In this document: in pieces, positions 1 to 10,074 of the stretch
Layout of the letters: every line of letters starts with the position of its first letter
Numbering within the stretch: position 1 is the stretch's first letter
NCBI GenBank assembly: GCA_963556255.1
Contig: OY744611.1
Location: forward strand, 3,369,730 to 3,433,729
Source of the DNA: Allolobophora icterica
Taxonomy: Eukaryota > Annelida > Clitellata > Crassiclitellata > Lumbricidae
Length of the DNA: 64,000 nt
Reading direction: 5' to 3'
Translations under genes and position numbers: made by a program
Notes under the pieces: generated by a model
Told to the model about the DNA's origin: nothing
What the model saw: only the letters and a program-made list of their open reading frames with translations
Databases searched by the model: none

Positions 1-101
1 TAAGCACGGGGGTTGATAGATAGAGGAACATGATAAAGATGAAAGGCAGGTTGCAATGATGATGTAGGAACTCATAAACTGCGAAATTCAGAAAGGAGAT
101 C
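1..101 (-). mobile_element. LINE family A, 3'-side fragment left of the LTR insertion
   Basis: This stretch is the 3'-side part of an L2/CR1-like LINE on the minus strand. It matches the better copy near 54,900-54,996, sharing the blocks around gttgatagatagagga and caggttgcaatgatga. It is cut by LTR element copy 1 at base 101, and the same LINE resumes at 6,866 with the next bases (attccagaggcgtgg). The matching copy codes here for the end of the LINE protein (PRLWND motif region). The window edge truncates it. Confidence 0.85.
97..101. repeat. 5-bp target site duplication of LTR copy 1 (left)
   Basis: AGATC here is repeated exactly at 6,861-6,865, directly after the 3' LTR. A 5-bp duplication is usual for Ty3/gypsy integrases. 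Removing the element and one copy of AGATC restores continuous LINE A sequence. Confidence 0.93.
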
Positions 102-590
102 TGTGAACTTAGTTTTGTGTACAGTCTTGCACTGCGAGATATTGCTGGTATATTTAGTGCGCTTACTTTAGTTTCACGTGTATATATATATATATATGAT
201 AGATGTATCACGTTTATTTGTACTGACTTACCGAAGCGCCTGGCTGGCCGATCTCAGCAGCCGCGCGCGCTATATGTATATAATTAGATTTCGCTTAGGC
301 GCACAGAAGACAGGTGTGTCAAGAGGCGCGAAGAATTATGCTGACTGTAGAAGTTTGAATTTGGTGTTCTCTGTAGGAGTGTTGCTGACTAGTTGTAATT
401 GGATTCAGTGCTGTTTCGTTAACAAAGATATTTAAAACTGTGTTGGTGTTTAATGAAGGCTATGCTACACAGTAGAAACAAAGCTACTTATACGCAGATT
501 TAGTGTAAAACAGTGAACATTAAATAGGCGTAGATAAGAAGGAAACAAGGAAGTCGTTAGAAGGATTGTCAACGAAGGAAAGGGTTGACA
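102..590 (+). repeat. 5' LTR of copy 1
   Basis: 489 bp starting TGTGAACTTAG and ending GGGTTGACA, repeated at 6,378-6,860. It has a TA-rich run at 179-198 that could act as a TATA element, and an ATTAAA around 520 that could serve in polyadenylation. The short ORF at 178-435 lies wholly within the LTR and has no sign of being a gene. The promoter for the element's RNA should lie here, but no start site can be read from sequence. Confidence 0.96.
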
Positions 591-594
591 TTAT

Positions 595-612
595 TGGTGG
601 CAGTGACGGTGG
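595..612 (+). promoter_or_regulatory. Primer binding site, tRNA-Leu type (diverged)
   Basis: Four bases after the LTR the sequence reads TGGTGGCAG, complementary to the 3' end of a leucine tRNA (…CTGCCACCA). After 9 matching bases there is a 3-base TGA insertion before CGGTGG, compared with the intact site in copy 2 (45,497-45,514). The insertion may weaken priming in this copy. Confidence 0.75.
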
Positions 613-874
613 AATAGAAACTCACGGTGGAAAAATTTACGTTATCGCCGAAGGACGTGATAGCAGAATATACGACGGTGTTAGAAGAATCTACGCGTTG
701 TTGCCGTGTGACGAGTCTACGATATCAACGACGGTGGGACACGAGAAAACGGTATAAAAATTTCGTTGTTTTCCACGAACAAATACAAAAGAAATCCCGT
801 TTGTTTATCGATTCACACACAAAGAAAAACCGTGACTTCTTTGAAAAGAGAAATCACCAAAGTAAACAAGTAAG

Positions 875-3800
875 ATGGAGAAACTAAGTGCTGAAAGACA
901 AGCAGATATTAAGAAGATGTCTACGGAAAGGCTAAAACAGCGTTTGTGGAAAGCCGGTTTTAAAGAAGAACAATTAGAAGGTATGTCACGTGGTGACATG
1001 ATGCAAGAACTCGTCGAAGTGTGGGTGACAGAAGAAGTCGAAGAAGGTGCCGTTGGCGGTGCAGTAGAAAAGGCTATTGAAAAACCTCCTGGGCCTATGT
1101 CTATGGAGATGTTGATGCAGTGGATGATTCTGAAAGAAGAAAGAGAGGAGAAACGGAGACAAGAAGAGAAAGAAAGAGAGGAAAGGCGAAGACAAGAAGA
1201 GAAAGAGCTGAGACAGGAAGAATTACGTCTGCAGAGAGAGAAAGAAGAGAAAGCAGAACGTCTGCAGAGGGAGAAAGAAGAGAAGGCAGAGCGTCTTCAG
1301 AGAGATAAAGAAGACATGGCAGAAGTTCTGAGACAGGAAGAATTGCGTCGTCAGAGAGAGAGAGAAGATAAAGCAGAACAAGTGCGAAAGGCAGAACTTG
1401 AATTGCAAAAGCATCAGTTTGAGATTCAATTAGAACAGTTGAAAAGAGATAGAGAAGATGCTGAAAGAAGAAGACTGGAGCAGATGATTGAATTTGAAAG
1501 AGCTAGAAAAAGTGATGAAGAGGTACGTCAGCAACAGATTGAAGCAAAGAGAATGCGTGAAGAAGAAAAAGAAAAAGCGCGAACGTTAGAGTTGGAACGC
1601 GCAGAACAGATCAGACAAGAAGAACTCAAATTTCAGAAAGAAAGTTTGGAAAAGGCGGAAACAGAAAGACAAGAACGTCTAAAAATGGAAAAATCAAAAC
1701 TGACATTGAAAGAAACGCAAATGAAAGAAGAACGGGAAGCAGAAAGAAGGAAACAGCAAGAAAGTGAAACTTTGGTGTCAAAAATTAAGAAAATAGGTGA
1801 TGCAATGAAGCACGTATTGCCTATAATGCCAACTGATATGATGGAGGTGCCATTATATTTTGAAACTGTCGAGAATGCGTTTCGTAGTTTTGCTGTAGAA
1901 AAATCGTTTTGGGTTAAATTATTACTACCCTTAATGACGCCGAAAGCTCGAACTGTTCTGAATAGATTGTCATTCGATGATCTAGACAATTACGATAAAG
2001 TCAAGCAGCACTTGTTAAAAGAATTTAAATTGACCTCGAGAGAGTACAGAGCCAGATTTGTGGATGCTAAGAAGACAACAGAAGAGACTTATACGATGTT
2101 TACGGCAAGACTGAAGAACTTGCTAAATTATTACGTAAGAAGTCGAAACGTGAACAAAGAGTATGAGACGCTCTTTGATTTGCTGGTAGCGGATAAGCTG
2201 AAAGAATGTTTACCGCCAGGTCCACTACAGTTTGTATTGTCGAAGGAAGGTACTGACTGTCTTCAAGCTAGTGCAGTCGCAGACCTAGCAGACATTCATG
2301 TAAACAATCGAATTGAGTTTGCATTCCCAAATATAAACAGTTATCCTTCTCAACGTTCAGGAAACCAAAGCCAGAGTGGAAAGTGGAAAGGTAATCCAGA
2401 AACAGGGAACCAGTTCAAAGGTAAAGAAGTCAAGGCTAGTGTTCCTGTACACAATGAGAACAGAGAAGTGACGTTTGGTCGTCAAGGATATAACAAATCG
2501 CCAGCGCCGTTTGCCAAGAGAGAAGGCAATACATCGTTTGCACAGTATAAGAGAAATGAAGGAAATGAACAACGAAGTGTTATGGTAAAGCGTTGTCACA
2601 ACTGTGGTTCAGACAAACATTTGGTTAAATTTTGTCCAGTTCCAGTGGCAGCAGCTAGTTCTAGAAGAAATCAAGAACACACAAGGGTGAATCTGATTCA
2701 AGTGGTTAGTGATACAGACAATCAAACCACGGGTCAAGAAAACCAAGAGACTGAAGTAAAGTCAGTAATGAAATGTGGTCTTCAAAAAGAAATTTTATTG
2801 GATGATGGAATTCAGAGAGAAGTCGTAGGAAAAGAGGACAGTCGAATATTGAAGAAATCGTTCTTGCAATATGTCGAGGTTGAAATTCGTGGAGTAGACG
2901 GTAAAGAGCCAGTGAAAGTCAAAGCACTGAGCGATTCGGGTGCAGAAATTCCGGTGATTAGTGAAGAATTGCTGGAAGGCATGAAAGTGGAACAAATTGG
3001 AAAAGTAAACTTGCAATGTGTGGCAGGAGATGCCATTCCTGCGAAGTTAGTGAAAGTTGATGTTAGACTGTGTGGTAGTGACGTGGAAGAAGAGGGATTT
3101 CCGCGTAATATCCAGTGTTCACTTACACCTTATGTCACCTTGATGTGTGCTAGTATTGCAAAGATGGGCAATACAGAAAGATTCTTGCTGCATCCAGAGA
3201 TAATTGCCGAATTAAAAGCCATACCACAGATGAAGGTTAAAACGATGCAAGGAGATGTGAGTGTAATGACAAGAGCGCAGAGTCGGAGACAGGAAATGGT
3301 AGATGTTGATGAGAAGAGTGAAACTGAAAGTTCAAGTGATGAGGAAAACGAAAGTAATGAGCAACGAATCTTATCACGAGATGGTGTAATATCAGAGATG
3401 AATGAGCAAGAGATGGCTGCATGCGAGAATGGCAAATTAAGTGAAACTGAAGAAGACAATGAATGTGATGTGGGGATAGGAGACTTGTATAGAGATGAAG
3501 AAATGGACGAAGAACAAAAGGTGCAGATCGCCGATTCGAGGAAATTCGAAGAGCAACAGAGAAATGATGAATCGTTGAAGCCATGGTGGAAGTTAACACA
3601 AGAGAAAGAATCTGAATTCTGTGTGATCAACGGTTTATTGCATAAGAAATATCAGATATTAGACCAGACGATATATCAACTAGTATTACCAAAAGAGAGA
3701 CGAATTAAAGTGATGGAGTTGGCACATGAATCGGTATTTGGAGGACATCTAGGAGAAGAGAAAACAAGAGAACGAATAAAGTTGTCTTTTGTATGGCCAA

Positions 3801-4288
3801 AGATGAGAAGAGACATTGTGAAATTTTGTAAATCTTGCGAGAAATGTCAACTAAAGGCAAGGAGTCTGGTGATGGATAGAGTGCCTATCACTCCAGTCTC
3901 AAGAGAAGAGGTCGCCTTCAGGAGAATGACGATGGACCTCGTTGGACCGATCGATCCAGTATCTGCTGCAGGTCACAAGTACTGTTTATGCATTGTGGAC
4001 TCATGCACCAGATGGCCTACAATCTTCTTATTGAAATCGCTGACAGCGAAGGCTGTATGTGAAGCGTTGATGGAACTGTTCATGAACGTTGGTGTGCCGT
4101 CTGTGATTACAAGTGACCAAGGAACGAACTTCACAGCCAGTTTGACAAGAGAATTTCTCAATTTAATGGGCTGTAGTCCAAGATTCGACACACCAGGACA
4201 CCCAGAGGCTGCTGGATTAGTAGAAAGATGGAACCAGACATTTAAAAAGATGATCCATCATGTGATAATAGACAACCCGAGGAAATGA
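875..4288 (+). CDS. gag-pro-int: Gag-protease-integrase polyprotein of LTR copy 1 (truncated by frameshift)
   Basis: This ORF makes the structural protein, protease and most of the integrase of the retrotransposon. Residues about 80-320 are a very charged Glu/Arg/Lys coiled coil, followed by a Gag-like region. A CCHC zinc knuckle (C-x2-C-x4-H-x4-C) lies at about 574-587. The aspartic protease signature LSDSGAEIPVIS is at about 685-696. The integrase H2C2 zinc finger begins near 950 (HESVFGGH … CKSCEKC), and the core acidic residues are D about 1021 (TMDLVGP), D about 1081 (TSDQGTNF) and E about 1116 (LVERWN). Copy 2 continues in frame with 7 more bases at 4,284, so the stop here results from a small deletion. 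The start ATG follows a leader of about 285 bases and is conserved in copy 2. Confidence 0.95.
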   Translation: MEKLSAERQADIKKMSTERLKQRLWKAGFKEEQLEGMSRGDMMQELVEVWVTEEVEEGAVGGAVEKAIEKPPGPMSMEMLMQWMILKEEREEKRRQEEKEREERRRQEEKELRQEELRLQREKEEKAERLQREKEEKAERLQRDKEDMAEVLRQEELRRQREREDKAEQVRKAELELQKHQFEIQLEQLKRDREDAERRRLEQMIEFERARKSDEEVRQQQIEAKRMREEEKEKARTLELERAEQIRQEELKFQKESLEKAETERQERLKMEKSKLTLKETQMKEEREAERRKQQESETLVSKIKKIGDAMKHVLPIMPTDMMEVPLYFETVENAFRSFAVEKSFWVKLLLPLMTPKARTVLNRLSFDDLDNYDKVKQHLLKEFKLTSREYRARFVDAKKTTEETYTMFTARLKNLLNYYVRSRNVNKEYETLFDLLVADKLKECLPPGPLQFVLSKEGTDCLQASAVADLADIHVNNRIEFAFPNINSYPSQRSGNQSQSGKWKGNPETGNQFKGKEVKASVPVHNENREVTFGRQGYNKSPAPFAKREGNTSFAQYKRNEGNEQRSVMVKRCHNCGSDKHLVKFCPVPVAAASSRRNQEHTRVNLIQVVSDTDNQTTGQENQETEVKSVMKCGLQKEILLDDGIQREVVGKEDSRILKKSFLQYVEVEIRGVDGKEPVKVKALSDSGAEIPVISEELLEGMKVEQIGKVNLQCVAGDAIPAKLVKVDVRLCGSDVEEEGFPRNIQCSLTPYVTLMCASIAKMGNTERFLLHPEIIAELKAIPQMKVKTMQGDVSVMTRAQSRRQEMVDVDEKSETESSSDEENESNEQRILSRDGVISEMNEQEMAACENGKLSETEEDNECDVGIGDLYRDEEMDEEQKVQIADSRKFEEQQRNDESLKPWWKLTQEKESEFCVINGLLHKKYQILDQTIYQLVLPKERRIKVMELAHESVFGGHLGEEKTRERIKLSFVWPKMRRDIVKFCKSCEKCQLKARSLVMDRVPITPVSREEVAFRRMTMDLVGPIDPVSAAGHKYCLCIVDSCTRWPTIFLLKSLTAKAVCEALMELFMNVGVPSVITSDQGTNFTASLTREFLNLMGCSPRFDTPGHPEAAGLVERWNQTFKKMIHHVIIDNPRK

Positions 4289-6261
4289 TAATTCCTTTCA
4301 CTGTGTGGGCATTACGAGAAGTGCCGAATGCAACTACTGGAGTATCTCCATATATGCTTGTCTATGGGGAAATTCCGAGAGGACCATTGGCAATATTAAA
4401 AGAGAGTTGGACTAGAGAAATAAACTTACCACCTCATGTTGGAGTTAAACCAGAAAAGTATTTGAAAGAACTCAAAGAAAATATGGAGAAAGCATTATTG
4501 TTTGCAGAATCTTACTCTCGAGAAAAGCAATTACAATACACAAATCAGTATAACAAGAGAGCAAAACACAAAAAATTTGAAGCTGGGGAGAAAGTCATTG
4601 TTTTGTATCCAACGTCAACGAACAAACTTATTTCTCGATGGCATGGTCCATGTACGATCATACATCGAAGATCAAAGTACTCTTATTTAGTCGATATGGG
4701 TGAAAATGGTCGAAAAATAATTCACGCCAACAAGATCAGAAAATATGTTACTCGAGCGTTGAGTTGTGGTCTAATCGTTGAGGAAGATGAAGATTTTGGT
4801 TCAGTGGTTGAATTACCAATGAGGAATGAGGTTCAAGTTGACAAGAATTCACTTAACCTCGATCCTGAACAAATTAGCCATTTGACATTAACTCAACAAG
4901 AACAGTTGTTAAACGTTTTGAACAAATACTGTGACAGATTTTCAGAAAAACGCGGATTATGTACATTGGTCGAACATGAAATTGAACTAAGACCAGGATT
5001 TCATGGAAAGGAATTTGCAGCATATCGAATTCCTTTGATTTATCGAGCAGAAGTGGAACGTCAAATCAAAGAAATGTTAAAAACAAACATTATCAAACCA
5101 TCATCGTGCAGAATGGCAAGCTCTTTGGTAATTGTTAAAAAGAAAGATGGATCTTTGAGACTTGCCTGTGACTACAGATACATTAACTCATTCACTGTGG
5201 ATTGTAAATATCCGATGCCGATTGTCAGAGACGTTTTGAACAAAGTTGGAAAGTCTAATGTGATTTCCATTTTGGATTGTCGAAGTGCTTATTGGACTTG
5301 TCCTGTAAAACAATCTGATCAATGGAAGACAGCTTTTGTAACACATAATGGACTGTATGAATTTACTCGTGTTCCTTTTGGAATGATAAATTCAGGACGA
5401 ACTTTTGTTAAAGCGATAAATTTAGTTTTACAGCCTATAAGTGACTTTGCAGAACCGTATGTTGATGACATTGCTGTGCATTCTGACAGTTGGAAAATTC
5501 ACTTGCAGCATTTAGATGACTTTTTGAAGCAAATGCGATTGTATAATGTTACTTTAAATTTAAAAAAATGCATATTTGGTAAGTCTGAAGTAAGATTTAT
5601 CGGTCATGTGGTTGGGTCTGGTAAGATAAAGATGAATCCAGAAAGAATTGAAAGTTTGACTAATTTGAAGATTCCAGAAACTAAGAAGCAAGTTAAGCAA
5701 CTGCTTGGATTTTTTTATTTTTACAGACAGTTTATTAAGGACTTTGCACAGATTGCGAAACCTTTATCTGATTTAACTAGTAAACGTGTTTCTGATAAGA
5801 TTGATTGGACTGTTGAACATCAGCAAGCATTTGATGTACTTAAAGAGGCTGTGCGATCCAAAGTAGTGTTATATGTTTTTGAAGTGGGAAAACCATTTAA
5901 TTTGTACTGCGATAGTAGTGACTTTGCAGTTGGTGCTGTTTTAACACAGATGGACGACAAGGGAATAGAACGCCCTGTGTCATTTATCAGTCAAAAATTA
6001 ACTGATACCCAAAAGAGATGGGCCACTGTGGAAAAGGAAGCCTATGCTATTGTTTGGGCTCTAAACAAGTTAAAAGAAATTATAATTGGATCGAAAATTT
6101 TCATTTTTACTGATCACAATCCTCTGACATATTTGACTGAGTCAATGTCTAAGTCTGCTAAACTTGTGCGTTGGGCGTTAGCCTTACAAACTTTTGATGT
6201 TGAGGTGAAGTACAAGAAGGGCAGATTGAATGTTATTGCTGATTGTTTGTCAAGACTATAA
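4285..6261 (+). CDS. pol: Integrase C-terminus, reverse transcriptase and RNase H of LTR copy 1
   Basis: This frame continues the polyprotein after the 7-bp lesion; its ATG is not a natural start, because copy 2 reads through this point. The first 170 or so residues are the integrase C-terminal part (motifs YMLVYGEIPRGP and KLISRWHGPCTI). Reverse transcriptase follows at about 225-460: MASSLVIVKKKDGSLR, RVPFGMINSG and the catalytic YVDD near residue 392. RNase H lies at about 540-658, with LYCDSSDFAVGAVL, VEKEAYAIVWAL and TDHNPLTYL, ending ADCLSRL just before the stop. All expected RT and RNase H residues I can check are present, so this half looks intact. It ends about 100 bp before the polypurine tract. 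Confidence 0.95.
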   Translation: MIIPFTVWALREVPNATTGVSPYMLVYGEIPRGPLAILKESWTREINLPPHVGVKPEKYLKELKENMEKALLFAESYSREKQLQYTNQYNKRAKHKKFEAGEKVIVLYPTSTNKLISRWHGPCTIIHRRSKYSYLVDMGENGRKIIHANKIRKYVTRALSCGLIVEEDEDFGSVVELPMRNEVQVDKNSLNLDPEQISHLTLTQQEQLLNVLNKYCDRFSEKRGLCTLVEHEIELRPGFHGKEFAAYRIPLIYRAEVERQIKEMLKTNIIKPSSCRMASSLVIVKKKDGSLRLACDYRYINSFTVDCKYPMPIVRDVLNKVGKSNVISILDCRSAYWTCPVKQSDQWKTAFVTHNGLYEFTRVPFGMINSGRTFVKAINLVLQPISDFAEPYVDDIAVHSDSWKIHLQHLDDFLKQMRLYNVTLNLKKCIFGKSEVRFIGHVVGSGKIKMNPERIESLTNLKIPETKKQVKQLLGFFYFYRQFIKDFAQIAKPLSDLTSKRVSDKIDWTVEHQQAFDVLKEAVRSKVVLYVFEVGKPFNLYCDSSDFAVGAVLTQMDDKGIERPVSFISQKLTDTQKRWATVEKEAYAIVWALNKLKEIIIGSKIFIFTDHNPLTYLTESMSKSAKLVRWALALQTFDVEVKYKKGRLNVIADCLSRL

Positions 6262-6359
6262 GTAATCGTAAGACTGTTTATTGATTAGTTAGATATATAT
6301 ATTTGTTTCATGTATTTTGGTAATTTCGCAAATTTTGAAATTTAATTTGCTCAATTCCA

Positions 6360-6377
6360 GAAAAAGGAAGGAGGTAA
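6360..6377 (+). promoter_or_regulatory. Polypurine tract of LTR copy 1
   Basis: A purine-rich run (GAAAAAGGAAGGAGGTAA) directly abuts the 3' LTR, which is where plus-strand DNA synthesis is primed in LTR retrotransposons. Copy 2 has the identical tract at 51,215-51,232. Confidence 0.88.
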
Positions 6378-6860
6378 TGTGAACTTAGTTTTGTGTACAG
6401 TCTTGCACTGCGAGATATTGCTGGTATATTTAGTGCGCTTACTTTAGTTTCACGTGTATATATATATGATAGATGTATCACGTTTATTTGTACTGACTTA
6501 CCGAAGCGCCTGGCTGGCCGATCTCAGCAGCCGCGCGCGCTATATGTATATAATTAGATTTCGCTTAGGCGCACAGAAGACAGGTGTGTCAAGAGGCGCG
6601 AAGAATTATGCTGACTGTAGAAGTTTGAATTTGGTGTTCTCTGTAGGAGTGTTGCTGACTAGTTGTAATTGGATTCAGTGCTGTTTCGTTAACAAAGATA
6701 TTTAAAACTGTGTTGGTGTTTAATGAAGGCTATGCTACACAGTAGAAACAAAGCTACTTATACGTAGATTTAGTGTAAAACAGTGAACATTAAATAGGCG
6801 TAGATAAGAAGGAAACAAGGAAGTCGTTAGAAGGATTGTCAACGAAGGAAAGGGTTGACA
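6378..6860 (+). repeat. 3' LTR of copy 1
   Basis: 483 bp, matching the 5' LTR except for three fewer TA units and one C/T change in tacgYagat. The AGATC duplication follows at 6,861-6,865. Confidence 0.96.
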
Positions 6861-6865
6861 AGATC
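6861..6865. repeat. 5-bp target site duplication of LTR copy 1 (right)
   Basis: AGATC, identical to bases 97-101. LINE A sequence resumes immediately after it. Confidence 0.93.
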
Positions 6866-9640
6866 ATTCCAGAGGCGTGGTGCTGTGTTGGATATGGCTC
6901 GGTAGCAGTGGTGGAGGGAGTTTTAAGGTCAAGCATGGGCCGTATGCGTCGGAGGTCACGAATATGCAAGAAGTAGGAGCGAGAGGTTGGAGATGTGGTT
7001 AGAGAAGAACATGTTTCGATCAAAAGTAATACCAAGATTGCGGACGGGAAAGTCAGAGGTGAAGGTAAGAGACGAAGAGTTAGTCGAAAGGTTTATGGAA
7101 AGATCCGGGATTTTCTTGATTTGATCAGGAAGGCCTAGGATGATAAATTAGGTTTTGGAAGGTTAAGGCAGTGGAGTTGGGATGACATCCACCGTGAGAT
7201 CAGGTTAACCACGTTGAGTAACTGTGTGACGGAGGTGGATAAGAGCTTGAGGAGAAAGTAATGTAGAGTTGGGTGTCGTCTGCGTAGAGGTGGTGGTCAA
7301 CTCAGGAGGATTTTATGAGATGGCTTAGATGTGGTAGATAGGATGAAAAGGAGTGGAGCCAGGACGGAGCCTCGAGGGACACCACAGCAGACAGGGAGGA
7401 GTTGTGAGCAATGGCTGAAGGCTTTATCAGAGAAGGATCGAGAAGACATGTAGGACTGGAACCAGTGTAGTGCAGTTCCAGAGACGCCAAACCAAGAAGA
7501 CAGTCGTTGAAGAAGGAGGCTGTGATCAATGGTGTCAAATGCGTCTTACATGTCGATAAGACAGAGGCAGGAGACTTGTTGATGGCTGACGGCTGAGACC
7601 AGTTTATTATAAAGAGACACAAGTAAAGTTTCTGCGGAGTGGATTTAGTGAAGCCAGATTGGTAGTAGTTAAGAAGTGAATAAGAAGAGATGTAGTCGTT
7701 TAGCCGAGAAAGGACAATTCGCTCTGTTAATTTGGATAGAAAGGAAATATTGGAAATGGGACGGTAATTGGATAGGTTTTCCTAGACATGGTTTGCTTTT
7801 TGAGAAGGAGAGTGACTAGAGATCCATTAAAGACCATTGGGAAGACTTTGCCTTTAGAAAGTGAGAGATATGATAATTTTGGTGAATGCAGGAACGATGA
7901 CAGAGGCACAGTCTATTAGAAGAGAAAATGGGATAGGATCAAGTTCGCATTGTTTCATGGGAAGGCAATTTAAGAAGAGTGACACTTCTGCTTCAGTGGT
8001 GTGAGAGATAATTGGGAGCGATGATTGAGAGGCCGGAGGAGTAGAGTTAAGGTTAGGGGTGAATCAGTGGTGGATGAGCCAGAAGGGAAGTGTGCGTCTA
8101 GAAGAGATTGTACTGTGAAACGAAGGGAGGAGATTTTTGGAAAAATAAACAGCAGGTATCAGCAATAGGAGCAGGAGGGAATGGAGCTAGGCAGTGGGAA
8201 GGACGATTTTCGATGGAGAGTGTTGACAGGTTTCCAGAGATGTCTTGGGTTTGAAGCGCTTGAATGGATTAGTGAAGAATAGTATTTCTTTTCAGCAGCA
8301 GCGATGAGTTTGTGGTATCTGTTGGTGGCTGATTTCAAGGTATTGAGGGCTTTTGATCTAGCTGCGTGGTTGAAAGTGTGGTGGTAGATGTCTTCAAGGT
8401 GCCTGCGGATAGTTTTAAAGGCTTGGAGGTAGGAAGTAAACCAAGGATTGCTGGTGTGTGAAGTGTGTTTGGTGATGAGTGGAGCATGACTGTCACAGAG
8501 GTTGGAAAATGTGGAATTGTAACAAGAAAGCACGTCCTCAAAGGAAGTGGGGGCTAAGAACCAGTTGTGAGTCGAGAATATCCTGGATGAAGGCTTGACA
8601 GTCTCTGGACCCGGTGAGATGGAAGGAATGAGTCGAGGGAGTAGGGCGAGCGAAAGGCTTGATGTCAAGGTCAGCCATGATGATAAAATAACCGGTAATG
8701 TTGAGAACAGAGTGTGATAGCTTGGGGATAAGAGGGAAACGTCTTAGGTTATGGGGAGATCAAGGGTGTGATTCTTGACATGGATCGGGAAGTGAACATG
8801 TTGGGTGAGATTGACTGAGGAGAGGAGGTTAAAAAAATCCGATTCAAGAGGGTCAGAGGGATTGTCTACATGAATGTTTAAGTCGCCAGTAAGTAAGAAC
8901 TCGTTGAGAGTAGTGGCAGCAAGAGACAGGAGAGAGCCAAATTCATCAAGGAAGACAGAGGGTTGGAAGAAATAGGCGGACGAAGTGGGAGGGCAATAGA
9001 TATTGCAGACTGTGAATAAGTCAGACGCAAGTCGAAGAGTTGTGGAGGAGCGTTCGAATGAGCGAAAGTTATGGCGAGAGGAATTTATGACGACAGTCGG
9101 TTCACGGACCAATAATCAGTTCCTCCATCAGAAATTTTTTGCAGATTTTAAGCAGGAGGCGATGCGAGGAAAGCTTAGCAGGGGTTAGCCAAGCGGTGTG
9201 CAATCAGAGAGATGAGGGTTAGAAGACGAAGTGGAGATCCAAGTTTCTTGAAGAGCAATCAGAACAGGTGTACGAAAACAGTTGACAAGGTCACTAAGGG
9301 CAATGGAGTTTTGGGGGTTGACAAAAGACCGAATATTGAGTAAATAGAGTGGAATTTTTCTTGATTCGAGGAGTGTTTGCTAGGACCTAAATTTGTTTCT
9401 ATATAACCGGAAAGCAGCAGAGTGAGCAGGATTTGTCAGGTGGCAGTTGGTCGTGCTGACACGAGAGGTGTTTAGTAGGTCCCATGGGATTTATAGAGAG
9501 ATGGATGAACAGAAAAAAGAGTAGTAATGAGGCGAACGAAGGCGGTGTAAAATATCGATAAAAATGGCGGAAATGGCGGAACACGGCAATAAACAAAGGC
9601 AAGCGTCTCGTGGAAGATTAAAAATTAACGTGGGGCGTTT
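6866..9640 (-). pseudogene. LINE family A (L2/CR1-like) endonuclease-reverse transcriptase pseudogene
   Basis: This is the 5'-ward bulk of the LINE interrupted by LTR copy 1, read on the minus strand from about 9,600 down. The apurinic-type endonuclease lies near 8,744-9,490 (LLTGDLNIHVD; upstream LLNIRSFVNP and ALQETWI). A linker (NPWFTSYLQAFKTIRRHLE) is at 8,159-8,668 and reverse transcriptase remnants at about 7,100-7,700 (SHLIKSS, as in the YADD-bearing copy at 55,863-56,040). Multiple stops and frameshifts make it dead. At about 6,902 some 350 bp of C-terminal coding sequence present at 55,030-55,370 is missing. Overlapping plus-strand ORFs here are not genes. The exact 5' end is uncertain. 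Confidence 0.85.
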
Positions 9641-10074
9641 TTTGAGACAGTTGAAATTATTTTAGATAAAAGGGGATCAATCTTACCTGAAATCCTGAAA
9701 GACTGGACTAAAAATGTTAAGACAAAATGCGAGACCAATGAAAAAAGTAGAAATTATATTTTAAAAAGGTCAACACTACGCTCTGACAGCTATACTGGTG
9801 ACTTTTCGACTTAACCTCACGCAGCGTTCGGAATCTAACGTTAATGAATAAGTGCTGTGGACAAGATAACCGGTCATTGAAGCTAAAGGAGCAGAACCTA
9901 AAAATCGTTTGAAGGTAAGTTGAATTTCAGGGATATTTCTGGGAATAAAATTATGTGTGTGAATGTCGATATATAGGAAAAGCACGAAGTACCAGAGTAA
10001 CAACTATAGACATGGAAAAAGAACGATGAATAGATCGGAATACATTTAACTGTTAGCAGCAACAGTTTCTACTC
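9641..10074. other. No recognisable feature
   Basis: No ORF with family character and no repeat structure were seen in this stretch. Confidence 0.4.

Larger units (their letters stand above)
102..6860 (+). mobile_element. Gmr1-type Ty3/gypsy LTR retrotransposon, copy 1
   Basis: A nearly complete 6,759-bp element: 5' LTR, tRNA-Leu-type primer binding site, gag-protease-integrase, then reverse transcriptase-RNase H, polypurine tract and 3' LTR. The order Gag-PR-IN-RT-RH is unlike ordinary Ty3/gypsy (RT-RH before IN) and matches the Gmr1 group described from deuterostomes. The LTRs differ only by a 6-bp TA-repeat length change and one C/T substitution, so the insertion is recent. It sits inside minus-strand LINE A with an exact AGATC duplication. 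A 7-bp gap relative to copy 2 breaks the reading frame near 4,284. No envelope gene and no chromodomain were seen. Confidence 0.96.

Noticed and set aside
178..435. 85-residue ORF at the start of the window, repeated at 6,454-6,705
   Set aside because: It lies wholly inside the LTR in both places and encodes no recognisable domain; it repeats only because the LTR does.
3130..3630. 166-residue Ser/Phe-rich minus-strand ORF (and its twin at 48,154-48,666)
   Set aside because: Antisense shadow of the acidic protease-integrase spacer; conserved only because the sense strand is.
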